34,630 nt of DNA from RPQK01 sp041946865 (lineage in GTDB: Bacteria > Acidobacteriota > UBA6911 > RPQK01), in NCBI GenBank assembly GCA_041946865.1, contig JBHGBF010000104.1, positions 1 to 34,630 on the forward strand, written 5' to 3'. Positions 8,621 to 16,508 of this stretch are shown here, piece by piece. The notes beneath the pieces are model-generated. The model searched no databases, was not told the origin of the DNA, and saw only the letters and a program-made list of their open reading frames with translations. The position numbers and the translations under genes were made by a program. The stretch's first letter is position 1; the number at the start of each line of letters is the position of its first letter.

Positions 8621-9658
8621 ATTCGGATCCGCCGAAACGTCCCAGGGATCTCGCTCGCCGGCCTTGGCGCGCAAAAAAGCCGCGGCGGCGATCATGGCGG
8701 CGTTATCGGTCGTGAGCGACGGCCGTGGAAAATAGACCGGAAGCCCCTTGGTAGAAAAGTGTTCTGCGGCGCGCCGGCGCAACTCGTTATTACAGGAAAC
8801 ACCGCCCGACACGTGTATCGACGACACGTGTCGTCCTTCCAGGCCTCGTTCGATGCCCCGAAGCAGCTGATCGATGATGCTGCTTTGGTAACTGGCCAAC
8901 AGATCGAGCAGCTCTTTAGGCAGGCCCTCAGGTCGGTCGGCGTCGCCGGGCTGCCGGGGCGTAATGCCGTGCGTCTGAGCGTGACGAACTGCCGACGACT
9001 TAATTCCGCTGAAGCTGAAGTCGTGGCTCTCGTCGGTGAACTTCGGCAGCGGAAAACGAACCGCCCTCGGGTCTCCGAGCCGGGCGAGGCGTTCAATCAC
9101 CGGTCCGCCGGGATAGCCAATGCCGAGAAACTTCGCCAGCTTGTCCAGGGCCTCGCCGGCGGCATCGTCTCGGGTCCGGGCCAGCTCCTCGGGTTTGGAC
9201 GGCTCCCGCAGGTAGTACAGGCTGGTGTGACCCCCGGAGACCACCAGCGAAAGCGCCGGCAATTCTGCTTCAGGATGATCGAGGAACACCGAGGCGATAT
9301 GTCCCTGGAGATGGTTGACGGCCAGAAAGGGGAGTCCGAGAGCAAAAGCTGCGGATTTCGCGTACGTGAGGCCGACCATCAGAGCACCGATCAACCCCGG
9401 GCCCCGGGTTGCCGCTATGGCATCGAGATCCCTCCAGGTGATCGGACGGCCTGTGGCGCCGGCTTCCCGGAAGCAGGCGTCAACGACCAGGCAGATGTTG
9501 TCCACGTGCTCACGACTCGCCAACTCGGGCACTACCCCGCCAAACGGGACGTGAACGGCAATCTGAGATGCGACGACGCTCGAGAGAACGGCGCGTCCGT
9601 CTTCCAGCAATGCCGCCGCTGTTTCGTCACAGCTTGATTCAATGGCGAGAATAAGCAC
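8606..9658 (-). CDS. tsaD: tRNA N6-adenosine threonylcarbamoyltransferase TsaD
   Basis: TsaD (YgjD/Kae1/Gcp) transfers the threonylcarbamoyl group to A37 of ANN-decoding tRNAs, working with TsaB and TsaE. The protein has 350 residues, normal for the family. It starts with the ASKHA nucleotide-binding motif LAIESSCDET and has FGGVVPELASREH and the metal-binding histidines H116 and H120 in NHLQGH, followed by VVSGGHTSL and IHVSGGVSCN near the C-terminus. The start is GTG (9658-9656) with AGGAGG about seven bases upstream. It lies alone on the minus strand between glycan genes, and its 3' end overlaps the convergent glycosyltransferase by 15 bases. The tsaB and tsaE genes are not in the window. 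Confidence 0.97.
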   Translation of the reverse strand: MLILAIESSCDETAAALLEDGRAVLSSVVASQIAVHVPFGGVVPELASREHVDNICLVVDACFREAGATGRPITWRDLDAIAATRGPGLIGALMVGLTYAKSAAFALGLPFLAVNHLQGHIASVFLDHPEAELPALSLVVSGGHTSLYYLREPSKPEELARTRDDAAGEALDKLAKFLGIGYPGGPVIERLARLGDPRAVRFPLPKFTDESHDFSFSGIKSSAVRHAQTHGITPRQPGDADRPEGLPKELLDLLASYQSSIIDQLLRGIERGLEGRHVSSIHVSGGVSCNNELRRRAAEHFSTKGLPVYFPRPSLTTDNAAMIAAAAFLRAKAGERDPWDVSADPNLRVA

Positions 9659-9779
9659 AAAAAAACCTCCTGCCGGCCGGCGCCCGCAGCCGCGCGGACT
9701 ACCGATCAGCTGCTTTATTATAGAAGGAGCAGGGTTTTCGAGTCAGGTCTTGCTCCGTGGGGAATCAGTGTTCGGGAAT

Positions 9780-10664
9780 ATGAGCAAAGGCGACGTTTTG
9801 GTGACAGGGGCAAGCGGGCAGGTCGGCTGGCATCTGTGTCGTTACCTGGCCGGACAGGGCTACCGGGTGACGGGCGCCTACAACTGCCACAAGCCTGAAT
9901 TGGACGGAATTGAGCTCCTGTCATGTAATCTGGAGAATCCGCGGAGCCTGTCGGTTCTGCGCAGTCGTGACTACGTCGCAGTCATCCACGCCGCCGCGCT
10001 CACCAACGCAGACCTCTGCGAAAGCATGCCGGCCCTCGCCCGGCGGGTCAACGTGGAGGGAACCAGGGCGCTCGCAGACCTCTTTCGGCTGGAGACGAGG
10101 TTCATCTACCTTTCCACCGACCTGGTCTTCGATGGAGCGAGGGGCCGATACAGCGAAAGCGACGCGATCAACCCCGTCAATTTTTACGGACAAACCAAGG
10201 CGGAGGGGGAACAGGCAGTCTTGGGCCGTCCAGGCGCGGTCGTTGTCCGGCTGTGCCTCTCCTATGGCCCCGCGACGCCCTTTTCGGCCGGTTTCTCCGG
10301 AGTGATGAGAGGCCTGTTGGACTCAGGGCAACCTGTCCGGTTGTTTGTCGACCAGTACCGTACCCCGATTTACGTCGGCGACATCGTCCAGGGCCTGGAA
10401 AGACTGATCGAAAAAGAACCGCGTCATCGAACCTACCATCTGGGTGGCCCCGAACGTGTCAGCCGGTGGGATTTCGGATGCCTGTACGTTGACGTCTTCG
10501 GGTACAAACGGGCATCATTGCAGCCGGTCCCGGCTGACAGCGCGGGACTTGTCCGCAGGGGAGAGGATTGTTCGCTCGACTGCACGCGCTTTGTGAAGGA
10601 GCTCGGCTTTCAGCCGTCCGGTCTGCTTGCCGGGCTGCAGCGCATGAAGCAGGGTGTGTACTGA
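9780..10664 (+). CDS. RmlD-like NAD(P)-dependent sugar nucleotide reductase
   Basis: An extended short-chain dehydrogenase of 294 residues, closest in feel to dTDP-4-dehydrorhamnose reductase (RmlD). The Rossmann glycine motif is LVTGASGQVG at residues about 7-16. The catalytic Tyr-Lys pair is in NFYGQTKAEGE, preceded by STDLVFDGARGRYSE, typical of RmlD. It probably makes the last reduction of a deoxysugar nucleotide used by the neighbouring glycosyltransferases. No rmlA, rmlB or rmlC is nearby, so the exact substrate is open. The ATG at 9780 is preferred because the Rossmann fold starts right after it; GTG at 9768 is an alternative. Confidence 0.8.
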   Translation: MSKGDVLVTGASGQVGWHLCRYLAGQGYRVTGAYNCHKPELDGIELLSCNLENPRSLSVLRSRDYVAVIHAAALTNADLCESMPALARRVNVEGTRALADLFRLETRFIYLSTDLVFDGARGRYSESDAINPVNFYGQTKAEGEQAVLGRPGAVVVRLCLSYGPATPFSAGFSGVMRGLLDSGQPVRLFVDQYRTPIYVGDIVQGLERLIEKEPRHRTYHLGGPERVSRWDFGCLYVDVFGYKRASLQPVPADSAGLVRRGEDCSLDCTRFVKELGFQPSGLLAGLQRMKQGVY

Positions 10665-10806
10665 GAAGCCGAGCCTATCATCGAGGGCTTCAAGACGGTA
10701 GTTTGGGTGGTCCCGCTTACTCCGCTCCGGGTCACGTCAAGGAACTGCGCGCGCTGCGAGGGTGTGTTGACAGGCTTAAGGTAATAGGGCCCCAAGATAA
10801 ACCACG

Positions 10807-12531
10807 ATGCTCATCCTAGGGATCTCGGCGTTTTACCATGACAGCGCGGCTTGTCTGGTTCGTGATGGCCGGATCATTGCCGCTGCCCAGGAAGAGCGAT
10901 TCAGTCGCATCAAGCATGACAGTTCCTTCCCCGAACGGGCGATCCAGGCTTGTCTCGAGATCGGTGGAATTACGATCTCCGATCTGGACTACGTCGTTTT
11001 CTACGAAAAGCCGTTCCTTAAGTTTGAGCGTCTGCTGGAAACCTATCTCCGGCGCGCGCCGCGTGGTTTCGGATCCTATCGGAAAGTGATCCCGCTCTGG
11101 GTCAAAGACAAACTCTGGATGAAGCATTCGATCCAGCAGCAGCTGAACTATGGACGTGAAATCCTTTTCAGCGAACACCATGAATCCCATGCGGCGGCTG
11201 CCTTTTTCCCTTCGCCTTTTCAGTCAGCGGCCATCCTCACGGTGGACGGGGTGGGCGAATGGACCACGACGGCTTACGGCAGGGGACAGGGCAATGACCT
11301 TGATCTGAAATGGGAACTGCGCTTTCCGCATTCACTTGGCCTGCTCTACACCGCCTTCACCTACTACCTCGGCTTCAAGGTCAATTCTGATGAATACAAG
11401 GTGATGGGGCTCGCGCCTTACGGCCAACCTGTATACCGGCGGCAGATCGAGGACAAACTGATCGATCTTCAAGAGGACGGCTCTTTTCGACTCGATCTCG
11501 ATTACTTCGACTATGAAACCGGCTTCACGATGACCTCGGAGCTGTTCCATCGTCTGTTTGGCGGCCCGCCTCGGAAAGCAGCGGAGCGCCTCAGTCAGAA
11601 ACATAAAGATCTGGCGGCTTCCATTCAGGCCGTGACGGAAGAGGTGATGCTGCGACTGAGCCGGCGCGCCGGGATGGAGACGGGCGAGGATCGGCTCTGC
11701 CTGGGTGGCGGCGTGGCCCTCAACTGCGTGGCCAACGGACGAATTCTCAGAGAAGCGGGCTTCCGCGATATCTGGATCCAGCCGGCGGCGGGTGACGCAG
11801 GCGGGGCCGTCGGCGCGGCGCTTGCCGTTTACCATCGATTTCTCGGCCGGCCGCGAGAGGCGGATCCCTCAGGCGACGGCATGCAGGGGACCTATCTCGG
11901 ACCAGGTTTCGAGAAGGAAGCGGTCCGCCGGGTGCTGGACGCCTCCGGCGCCCAGTACCAGGAACTGCCGGAAGATGATCTGATTCGCTGCACCTGCCAG
12001 GAGCTGCAAAGCGGAGCCGTCGTCGGGTGGTACCAGGGCAGGATGGAGTTTGGCCCAAGGGCCTTGGGGAACCGGAGCATCCTGGCCGATCCGAGACGGC
12101 CGGACATGCAGCGGAAATTGAACCTGCGCATCAAGTTCCGGGAATCGTTCCGTCCGTTTGCGCCATCGGTGCTGGAGGAAAGGCAGGCCGAATTTTTCGA
12201 CTCAGAACATCCCAGCGCCTACATGCTGCTGGTGGCGCCGGTATCTGCCTCACGGCGCGGCTCCATCCCGGCCGTGACGCACGTCGACGGTTCGGCCCGC
12301 GTTCAGACCGTGAACCAGCGGCAGAATCGGCGTTTTTACCGGCTGATCGAGACTTTTGCGCAGGCCACCGGATGCCCGCTTCTCGTCAACACCAGCTTCA
12401 ACGTTCGCAACGAGCCGATCGTCTGTACGCCACAGGACGCTTACAATTGTTTCATGCGGACCAACATGGACGTGCTGGTCATGGAGGACTTTTTCCTGAC
12501 CAAGAAAGGGCAGGTATGGGAGCGGCCTTGA
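10807..12531 (+). CDS. NodU/CmcH-family carbamoyltransferase
   Basis: A 574-residue O-carbamoyltransferase that uses carbamoyl phosphate and ATP to carbamoylate a hydroxyl group, in this setting probably of a sugar. The N-terminal two-thirds is the Kae1/TsaD-like ASKHA domain, starting LILGISAFYHDSAACLV, with the metal-binding histidines in HHESHAA (H124, H125, H128) and LCLGGGVALNCVANG. The C-terminal domain carries RMEFGPRALGNRSILADPR and LVNTSFN, both family hallmarks. The start at 10807 matches the family N-terminus exactly. The intergenic stretch before it (10665-10806) shows only a weak TTGACA at 10767-10772. The next gene overlaps its 3' end, as SxtJ-like genes often follow these enzymes. 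Confidence 0.92.
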   Translation: MLILGISAFYHDSAACLVRDGRIIAAAQEERFSRIKHDSSFPERAIQACLEIGGITISDLDYVVFYEKPFLKFERLLETYLRRAPRGFGSYRKVIPLWVKDKLWMKHSIQQQLNYGREILFSEHHESHAAAAFFPSPFQSAAILTVDGVGEWTTTAYGRGQGNDLDLKWELRFPHSLGLLYTAFTYYLGFKVNSDEYKVMGLAPYGQPVYRRQIEDKLIDLQEDGSFRLDLDYFDYETGFTMTSELFHRLFGGPPRKAAERLSQKHKDLAASIQAVTEEVMLRLSRRAGMETGEDRLCLGGGVALNCVANGRILREAGFRDIWIQPAAGDAGGAVGAALAVYHRFLGRPREADPSGDGMQGTYLGPGFEKEAVRRVLDASGAQYQELPEDDLIRCTCQELQSGAVVGWYQGRMEFGPRALGNRSILADPRRPDMQRKLNLRIKFRESFRPFAPSVLEERQAEFFDSEHPSAYMLLVAPVSASRRGSIPAVTHVDGSARVQTVNQRQNRRFYRLIETFAQATGCPLLVNTSFNVRNEPIVCTPQDAYNCFMRTNMDVLVMEDFFLTKKGQVWERP

Positions 12532-12752
12532 ATAAGCTGCGGGCTGCCGGAAGACCCTTCTGCCTGGCCTGGATGAAACTGGCCCGGCTGCTCGCTGGGA
12601 CGAACACGTTCCTGCTGATGGGCTTTTCCTTCTATGTCCTGGTGCTGCCGATCGGCCTGGCGCGCCGGCTGTTTGGCGGAAGGCTGGAGTGGACGGACGG
12701 CTGGATCCGACGTGAGCCGCTGGCGCCAGATCATTACCGAAAACAATACTAA
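12516..12752 (+). CDS. Short SxtJ-like single-pass membrane protein
   Basis: A 78-residue protein starting inside the carbamoyltransferase 3' end (16-base overlap). A TTG at 12528 preceded by GGGAG is an alternative start. One membrane helix is visible (about residues 31-50, NTFLLMGFSFYVLVLPIGLA), followed by RRLFG and a C-terminal tail ending HYRKQY. This resembles the C-terminal half of SxtJ-family membrane proteins, which commonly follow NodU/CmcH carbamoyltransferases; full SxtJ proteins have about 130 residues and more helices. The role is unknown; the linkage suggests it anchors or assists the carbamoyltransferase at the membrane. Confidence 0.7.
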   Translation: MGAALNKLRAAGRPFCLAWMKLARLLAGTNTFLLMGFSFYVLVLPIGLARRLFGGRLEWTDGWIRREPLAPDHYRKQY

Positions 12753-12792
12753 AAGCCGCGCCGGCCGGGCTCCGCGGCGGGGGTTAGAACGC

Positions 12793-12851
12793 GTTACAAA
12801 GCCGCAAGCGCAGCGTTTGCGGCTCTGTTTCAAGCGCTGCGGCTCTGTAAC
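12793..12851. repeat. 59-bp palindromic intergenic repeat
   Basis: The segment begins GTTACA and ends TGTAAC. Its outer arms (GTTACAAAGCCGCAAGCGC and the reverse complement of 12834-12851, GTTACAGAGCCGCAGCGC) pair over about 18 bases. The left arm also forms an inner palindrome, GCCGCAAGCGCAGCG with TTTGCGGC. The 15-mer at 12801-12815 recurs exactly, inverted, at 24195-24209. The element fills most of the gap between the SxtJ-like gene and the ABC exporter and could act as a REP-like structure or a transcript end; there is no T-run. Confidence 0.75.
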
Positions 12852-12884
12852 CACAGGCGGAAAAGGGTAACGGGGTCCAGAAAT

Positions 12885-14618
12885 ATGTATTCGGCTTTCA
12901 ACCGGACGCTAGCCGTAACCGCTCAGTTTTTTGTTCGGAGTGTGGCAGCAACGAGGAGAGAGGCCGGTGCTTTGCAGCTGATCAGGCACATGCTGCAGCC
13001 GCTTCGCCAGCTCGGAATCAACGACCAGAGCATTCCGCATATCGCTCTTCTGCTCGTGGTGTTCTCCTTCTTCAAGGGTATTTTCCTTTACTTTGCAGAG
13101 TACGCGATGAGCTACAGCGGGCAGCAGGTGGTAGGCTCGCTGCGCAAGGACCTTTACAGCCATCTTCTGGATCAGTCCCTCGCTTTTTACTCGAGGAACT
13201 CGACGGGCAAACTGATGGCTCGGGTCATCACCGACACCGAGCGTATCCAGGAGACGGTGAGCAAGACGCTGACCGACTATGCCCGGCAGTGCATCCTCCT
13301 GGTCGCCTTTCTTTTCATAATTTTCTCCCTTGACTGGAAGCTGTCGCTCCTCTCGCTCCTGATTGCGCCGTTTGTCCTCGTGATCACGCTGCGTTTGGGC
13401 CGGAGAGTCCGAAAAGTCAGCAGCCGGAGCCAGGAGAACCTTTCGGAAATCTCCAACAACCTGCAGGAGACCATCGGCGGCCAGCGGATCGTCAAGGCCT
13501 TCGGGATGGAACCTTACGAGAAAGGGAAGTTTCAGAGGGCGGTCGATCAGCTGGTGCGAGTCAACCTGAAGGTGGCCCGGACCAGCGCGCTCAATTCACC
13601 GCTCGTAGAGTTTGTCGGTTACTTCGCCTTTGTCCCGTTTTTGATTTACGCGCATCATCAGATCAGCCGCAATGCTTTGACGCTCGGAGCTTTCGCGACG
13701 TTCGTGATCGCTATCTTCCGACTTTGGGAGCCGATGCGGAAACTGTCGCGGATGCATCTACATATCCAGCAGGCGTTTGCCTCCTCGGCCCGGGTGTTCG
13801 AGCTGCTCGAAACCCGCGTGGAGATCATCGATTCGCCCGAGGCGATCCAGCTGCCCCCTTTTCAATCCGAAATCTCTTTTGACGATGTTTCCTTCGGGTA
13901 CAAAGCCCACAGCCGCAGCCCGGTGCTGCATCATATCGATCTGAAGATCAAGGCTGGAGAGGTTGTGGCCCTCGTGGGACCGAGCGGGGCGGGGAAGACC
14001 ACGGTGGCCGGCCTGATCCCCCGTTTCTACGATCCGACGGAAGGGCGGATCACGATCGACGGCATCGATATCCGGAAGGTGAAGCAGAAGTCTCTTCGCA
14101 AGCAGATCGCGATGGTCACGCAAGATACCTTTCTTTTCAACGACACCGTCCGCGCTAATATCTCTTACGGGCGTGAGGATTGCGGCCTCGACGAGGTGAT
14201 CGAGGCGGCCAAGGCTGCTCTGATTCATGATTTTATTGTGAGCCTCCCCCAGGGATACGACACGGTTATCGGGGAACGTGGCCAGTTGGTCTCCGGCGGC
14301 CAACGCCAGCGCCTGGCGATCGCCCGTGCCATCCTCAAGAACGCTCCAATCCTGATCCTGGACGAGGCGACTTCTTCGCTCGATTCCGAGTCGGAAAGGC
14401 TGGTTCAGGAGGCGGTTTACAACCTCATGCAGCGAAAGACGACCCTGGTTATCGCACACCGGCTGTCCACGGTCAGGATCGCCGACCGCATCGTCGTCAT
14501 GCAGTCGGGGAGAATCGTCGAAGTCGGCGATCATGAAACGCTCATGTCGCGCTCCGGAGTCTATCGCCGGCTGTACGATCTGCAGTTCGCCCAGCAAGGC
14601 AGCTTGAGCCACGGGTAG
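12885..14618 (+). CDS. MsbA-like lipid/glycan ABC exporter half-transporter
   Basis: A 577-residue ABC exporter subunit with a membrane domain (about 1-310) and an ATPase domain (about 325-577), expected to work as a homodimer that flips a lipid-linked glycan or lipid A. The ATPase motifs are intact: GPSGAGKTT (Walker A), VSGGQRQR (signature), ILILDEATSSLD (Walker B and D-loop) and IAHRLST (H-loop). From IPHIALLLVVF onward the membrane part is normal. The first 45 or so residues are polar and basic and do not form the usual first transmembrane helix, and no ribosome site precedes the ATG at 12885. No other frame upstream encodes the missing helix. The N-terminus may be truncated, remodelled by the adjacent repeat, or mis-sequenced. 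Confidence 0.85.
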   Translation: MYSAFNRTLAVTAQFFVRSVAATRREAGALQLIRHMLQPLRQLGINDQSIPHIALLLVVFSFFKGIFLYFAEYAMSYSGQQVVGSLRKDLYSHLLDQSLAFYSRNSTGKLMARVITDTERIQETVSKTLTDYARQCILLVAFLFIIFSLDWKLSLLSLLIAPFVLVITLRLGRRVRKVSSRSQENLSEISNNLQETIGGQRIVKAFGMEPYEKGKFQRAVDQLVRVNLKVARTSALNSPLVEFVGYFAFVPFLIYAHHQISRNALTLGAFATFVIAIFRLWEPMRKLSRMHLHIQQAFASSARVFELLETRVEIIDSPEAIQLPPFQSEISFDDVSFGYKAHSRSPVLHHIDLKIKAGEVVALVGPSGAGKTTVAGLIPRFYDPTEGRITIDGIDIRKVKQKSLRKQIAMVTQDTFLFNDTVRANISYGREDCGLDEVIEAAKAALIHDFIVSLPQGYDTVIGERGQLVSGGQRQRLAIARAILKNAPILILDEATSSLDSESERLVQEAVYNLMQRKTTLVIAHRLSTVRIADRIVVMQSGRIVEVGDHETLMSRSGVYRRLYDLQFAQQGSLSHG

Positions 14619-14623
14619 GATTC

Positions 14624-14640
14624 ACAGAGCCGCAAAGCGC
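14624..14640. repeat. Copy of a dispersed ACAGAGCCGCA repeat
   Basis: ACAGAGCCGCAAAGCGC lies just after the ABC exporter stop. Its first 11 bases equal the reverse complement of the right arm of the palindrome at 12793-12851. It looks like a single decayed arm of the same repeat family; no hairpin partner is obvious here. Confidence 0.45.
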
Positions 14641-14681
14641 CTCTTTCTACGGAGAGCGTCGGGTTCACAAAGGATAACCAG

Positions 14682-15551
14682 ATGCAAAGCATGACGGGGT
14701 TTGGCCATACCGAAGCCACAGTGGGGAGTCTGACGTTCGCCGTTGACGTCAAATCGGTCAACGGACGGTTCCTGGACATCAACGTCCGGCTGCCCCGTGA
14801 GCTGGCCGCTGTCGAACCGGAGATCAGGGCGGAAATCCAGGGCCGCTTGGGCCGCGGCCGGGTCGACGTGATTGTGAGCACGTCATACGCGGCCGGGCAG
14901 CAGGACGTGAACGAACCGGCGCTGGAGGCTTACCTGGCGGTTGCGGCGAAACTCAATGCGCGCGGCATACCCGGCGAACTGAACATCGGCACACTTCTGC
15001 AACTGCCCGGCATCACCAGCGCTCCCCTGTTGGACTACACGTCACCGGAGATCACGTCGTCGATCCGCTCGGCCGTAGCCCGGGCGCTCGAGCAAGTGGT
15101 CGCGTCCAGAAGAGCCGAGGGCGCTTCGTTGCTCCGCGATCTAGAAAACCGGATTGCAGCTCTGCGGAAGGCGGTCGAGAGGATTGCCTCACGGGCGGCC
15201 GGCACCCGGGATTACTACTTCGAGAAGCTGAAGCAACGCCTGGATGAGGCGATCGGGGAACAAGCGGTCGATCAGAGCCGGCTGGCTCAAGAGGTGATTT
15301 ACTACGTCGAGCGATCAGATGCGGCCGAAGAAATCACCCGCCTGCTTTCCCATCTGGACCGCTTTGGCCAGTACCTGGCAAAGTCGGAGTCAGAACACGT
15401 CGGTAAGCAGCTCGACTTCCTCTGCCAGGAGATGAACCGGGAAATGAACACGATCCTGTCGAAGTCTCCATTTGCTGACGTCGCTCAGATCGGCGTCGAA
15501 GGCAAGGCGGAAATCGAGAAAATCCGCGAGCAGGTTCAGAATGTCGAATAG
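14682..15551 (+). CDS. yicC: YicC/YloC family endoribonuclease-like protein
   Basis: A 289-residue member of the YicC/YloC family, reported to be an endoribonuclease in E. coli and often found beside gmk. It has the N-terminal signature MQSMTGFGHTEA, then VDVKSVNGRFLDINVRLPR, and the C-terminal signature HLDRFGQYL with GKQLDFLCQEMNREMNTILSK, rich in conserved acidic and Asn residues. Length is normal. An AAAGGA ribosome site lies about eight bases before the ATG. It opens a tightly packed housekeeping operon: gmk starts within its last codons. Confidence 0.95.
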   Translation: MQSMTGFGHTEATVGSLTFAVDVKSVNGRFLDINVRLPRELAAVEPEIRAEIQGRLGRGRVDVIVSTSYAAGQQDVNEPALEAYLAVAAKLNARGIPGELNIGTLLQLPGITSAPLLDYTSPEITSSIRSAVARALEQVVASRRAEGASLLRDLENRIAALRKAVERIASRAAGTRDYYFEKLKQRLDEAIGEQAVDQSRLAQEVIYYVERSDAAEEITRLLSHLDRFGQYLAKSESEHVGKQLDFLCQEMNREMNTILSKSPFADVAQIGVEGKAEIEKIREQVQNVE

Positions 15552-16206
15552 AGGAAACTTGATCGTCATCAGCGCTCCGTCCGGATCGGGGAAAAGCACC
15601 CTCGTCCGCGGGCTGTTTGACAAGCTGCTCGAGACGCCCGGGCTCGTCTTTTCCGTCAGCCACACCACCCGAAAACCACGGGCCGGCGAGAGACACGGTG
15701 TCGACTATTTCTTCGTCTCCGAACCGGAGTTCAGGGCGATGATCGAGGCCGGCGGCTTTCTCGAGTATGCCGAAGTTTACGGGAACCTGTACGGCACGAG
15801 CCGAGACGCGGTCGAAGCTCAACTCCAGGCCGGCCATGACGTTTTGCTCGACATCGATGTTCAGGGCGCCATGAACGTCAAACAGGCGCTTCCGGAAGCG
15901 ATCCTGATCTTCGTCCTGCCGCCCTCATTCCGGGCTTTGCGCGAGCGCCTGTTAAAACGCGGTCTGGACGAGCGGCATATCATCGAGCGCCGGCTTCGGA
16001 TCGCCCGCCAGGAAGTGGCTTGCTACAGCAAGTACGACTACGTCATCGTGAACCAGGATATCGAAAGATCGCTGTTTGAGTTAAAATCAATTATTTCGGC
16101 CGCTCGCTGTACGACAGACAAGAGGAGAGAGCGAGCCGAGGAGATTGTAAAGACGTTTGATGAAGCCGATGGATCGGCGGAAAAGGCTGGCGAATCGCAC
16201 GAATAA
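15541..16206 (+). CDS. gmk: Guanylate kinase
   Basis: Guanylate kinase phosphorylates GMP to GDP with ATP and is essential in purine nucleotide supply. The protein has 221 residues. The P-loop is ISAPSGSGKST near the N-terminus, followed by the GMP-binding SHTTRKPRAGERHGVDYFF, EYAEVYGNLYGTSRDAV, DIDVQGA and the lid region with RLKRGLDER-type basic residues. The ATG at 15541 overlaps the yicC stop by 11 bases, showing translational coupling; a longer in-frame start at 15472 would sit deep inside yicC and is unlikely. The tail after about residue 200 is acidic and non-conserved. rpoZ follows after 68 bases. Confidence 0.96.
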   Translation: MSNRGNLIVISAPSGSGKSTLVRGLFDKLLETPGLVFSVSHTTRKPRAGERHGVDYFFVSEPEFRAMIEAGGFLEYAEVYGNLYGTSRDAVEAQLQAGHDVLLDIDVQGAMNVKQALPEAILIFVLPPSFRALRERLLKRGLDERHIIERRLRIARQEVACYSKYDYVIVNQDIERSLFELKSIISAARCTTDKRRERAEEIVKTFDEADGSAEKAGESHE

Positions 16207-16274
16207 TACGGATCGCTCGAGTGTTTGGCCGTGTGATTCGACGCCTTTAGCGCAAGGAGAACGAGGAGAAACGA

Positions 16275-16508
16275 ATGATCATCAAGGTTCCCCCGGAATT
16301 TGACAGTAAATTCCGATTCATCCTGGTGGCTGCGGAGAGGGCCAAGCAGATTCAAAACGGCGCCCCACCCAAGATTGACGTGAAATCGGCCAAACCGGCT
16401 TATATCGCAATCCGGGAAGTCGAGCAGAATCTGGTTCCTTATGAAATCCTCGAAGAAGCCGCCGAGGATGAGGAAATCATAGAGGACGTAGAAGAAAGCC
16501 AGCAATGA
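16275..16508 (+). CDS. rpoZ: RNA polymerase omega subunit
   Basis: A 77-residue omega subunit that helps fold and assemble the beta' subunit of RNA polymerase. The body IQNGAPPK and KPAYIAIREVEQNLVPYEI matches omega, although the first 20 residues diverge from the enterobacterial form. The C-terminus is a run of acidic residues. It is preceded by GGAGAACGAGGAGAAACG, a strong ribosome site, and shares ATGA with the start of coaBC. The position between gmk and coaBC is the common one for rpoZ in many bacteria. Confidence 0.93.
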   Translation: MIIKVPPEFDSKFRFILVAAERAKQIQNGAPPKIDVKSAKPAYIAIREVEQNLVPYEILEEAAEDEEIIEDVEESQQ

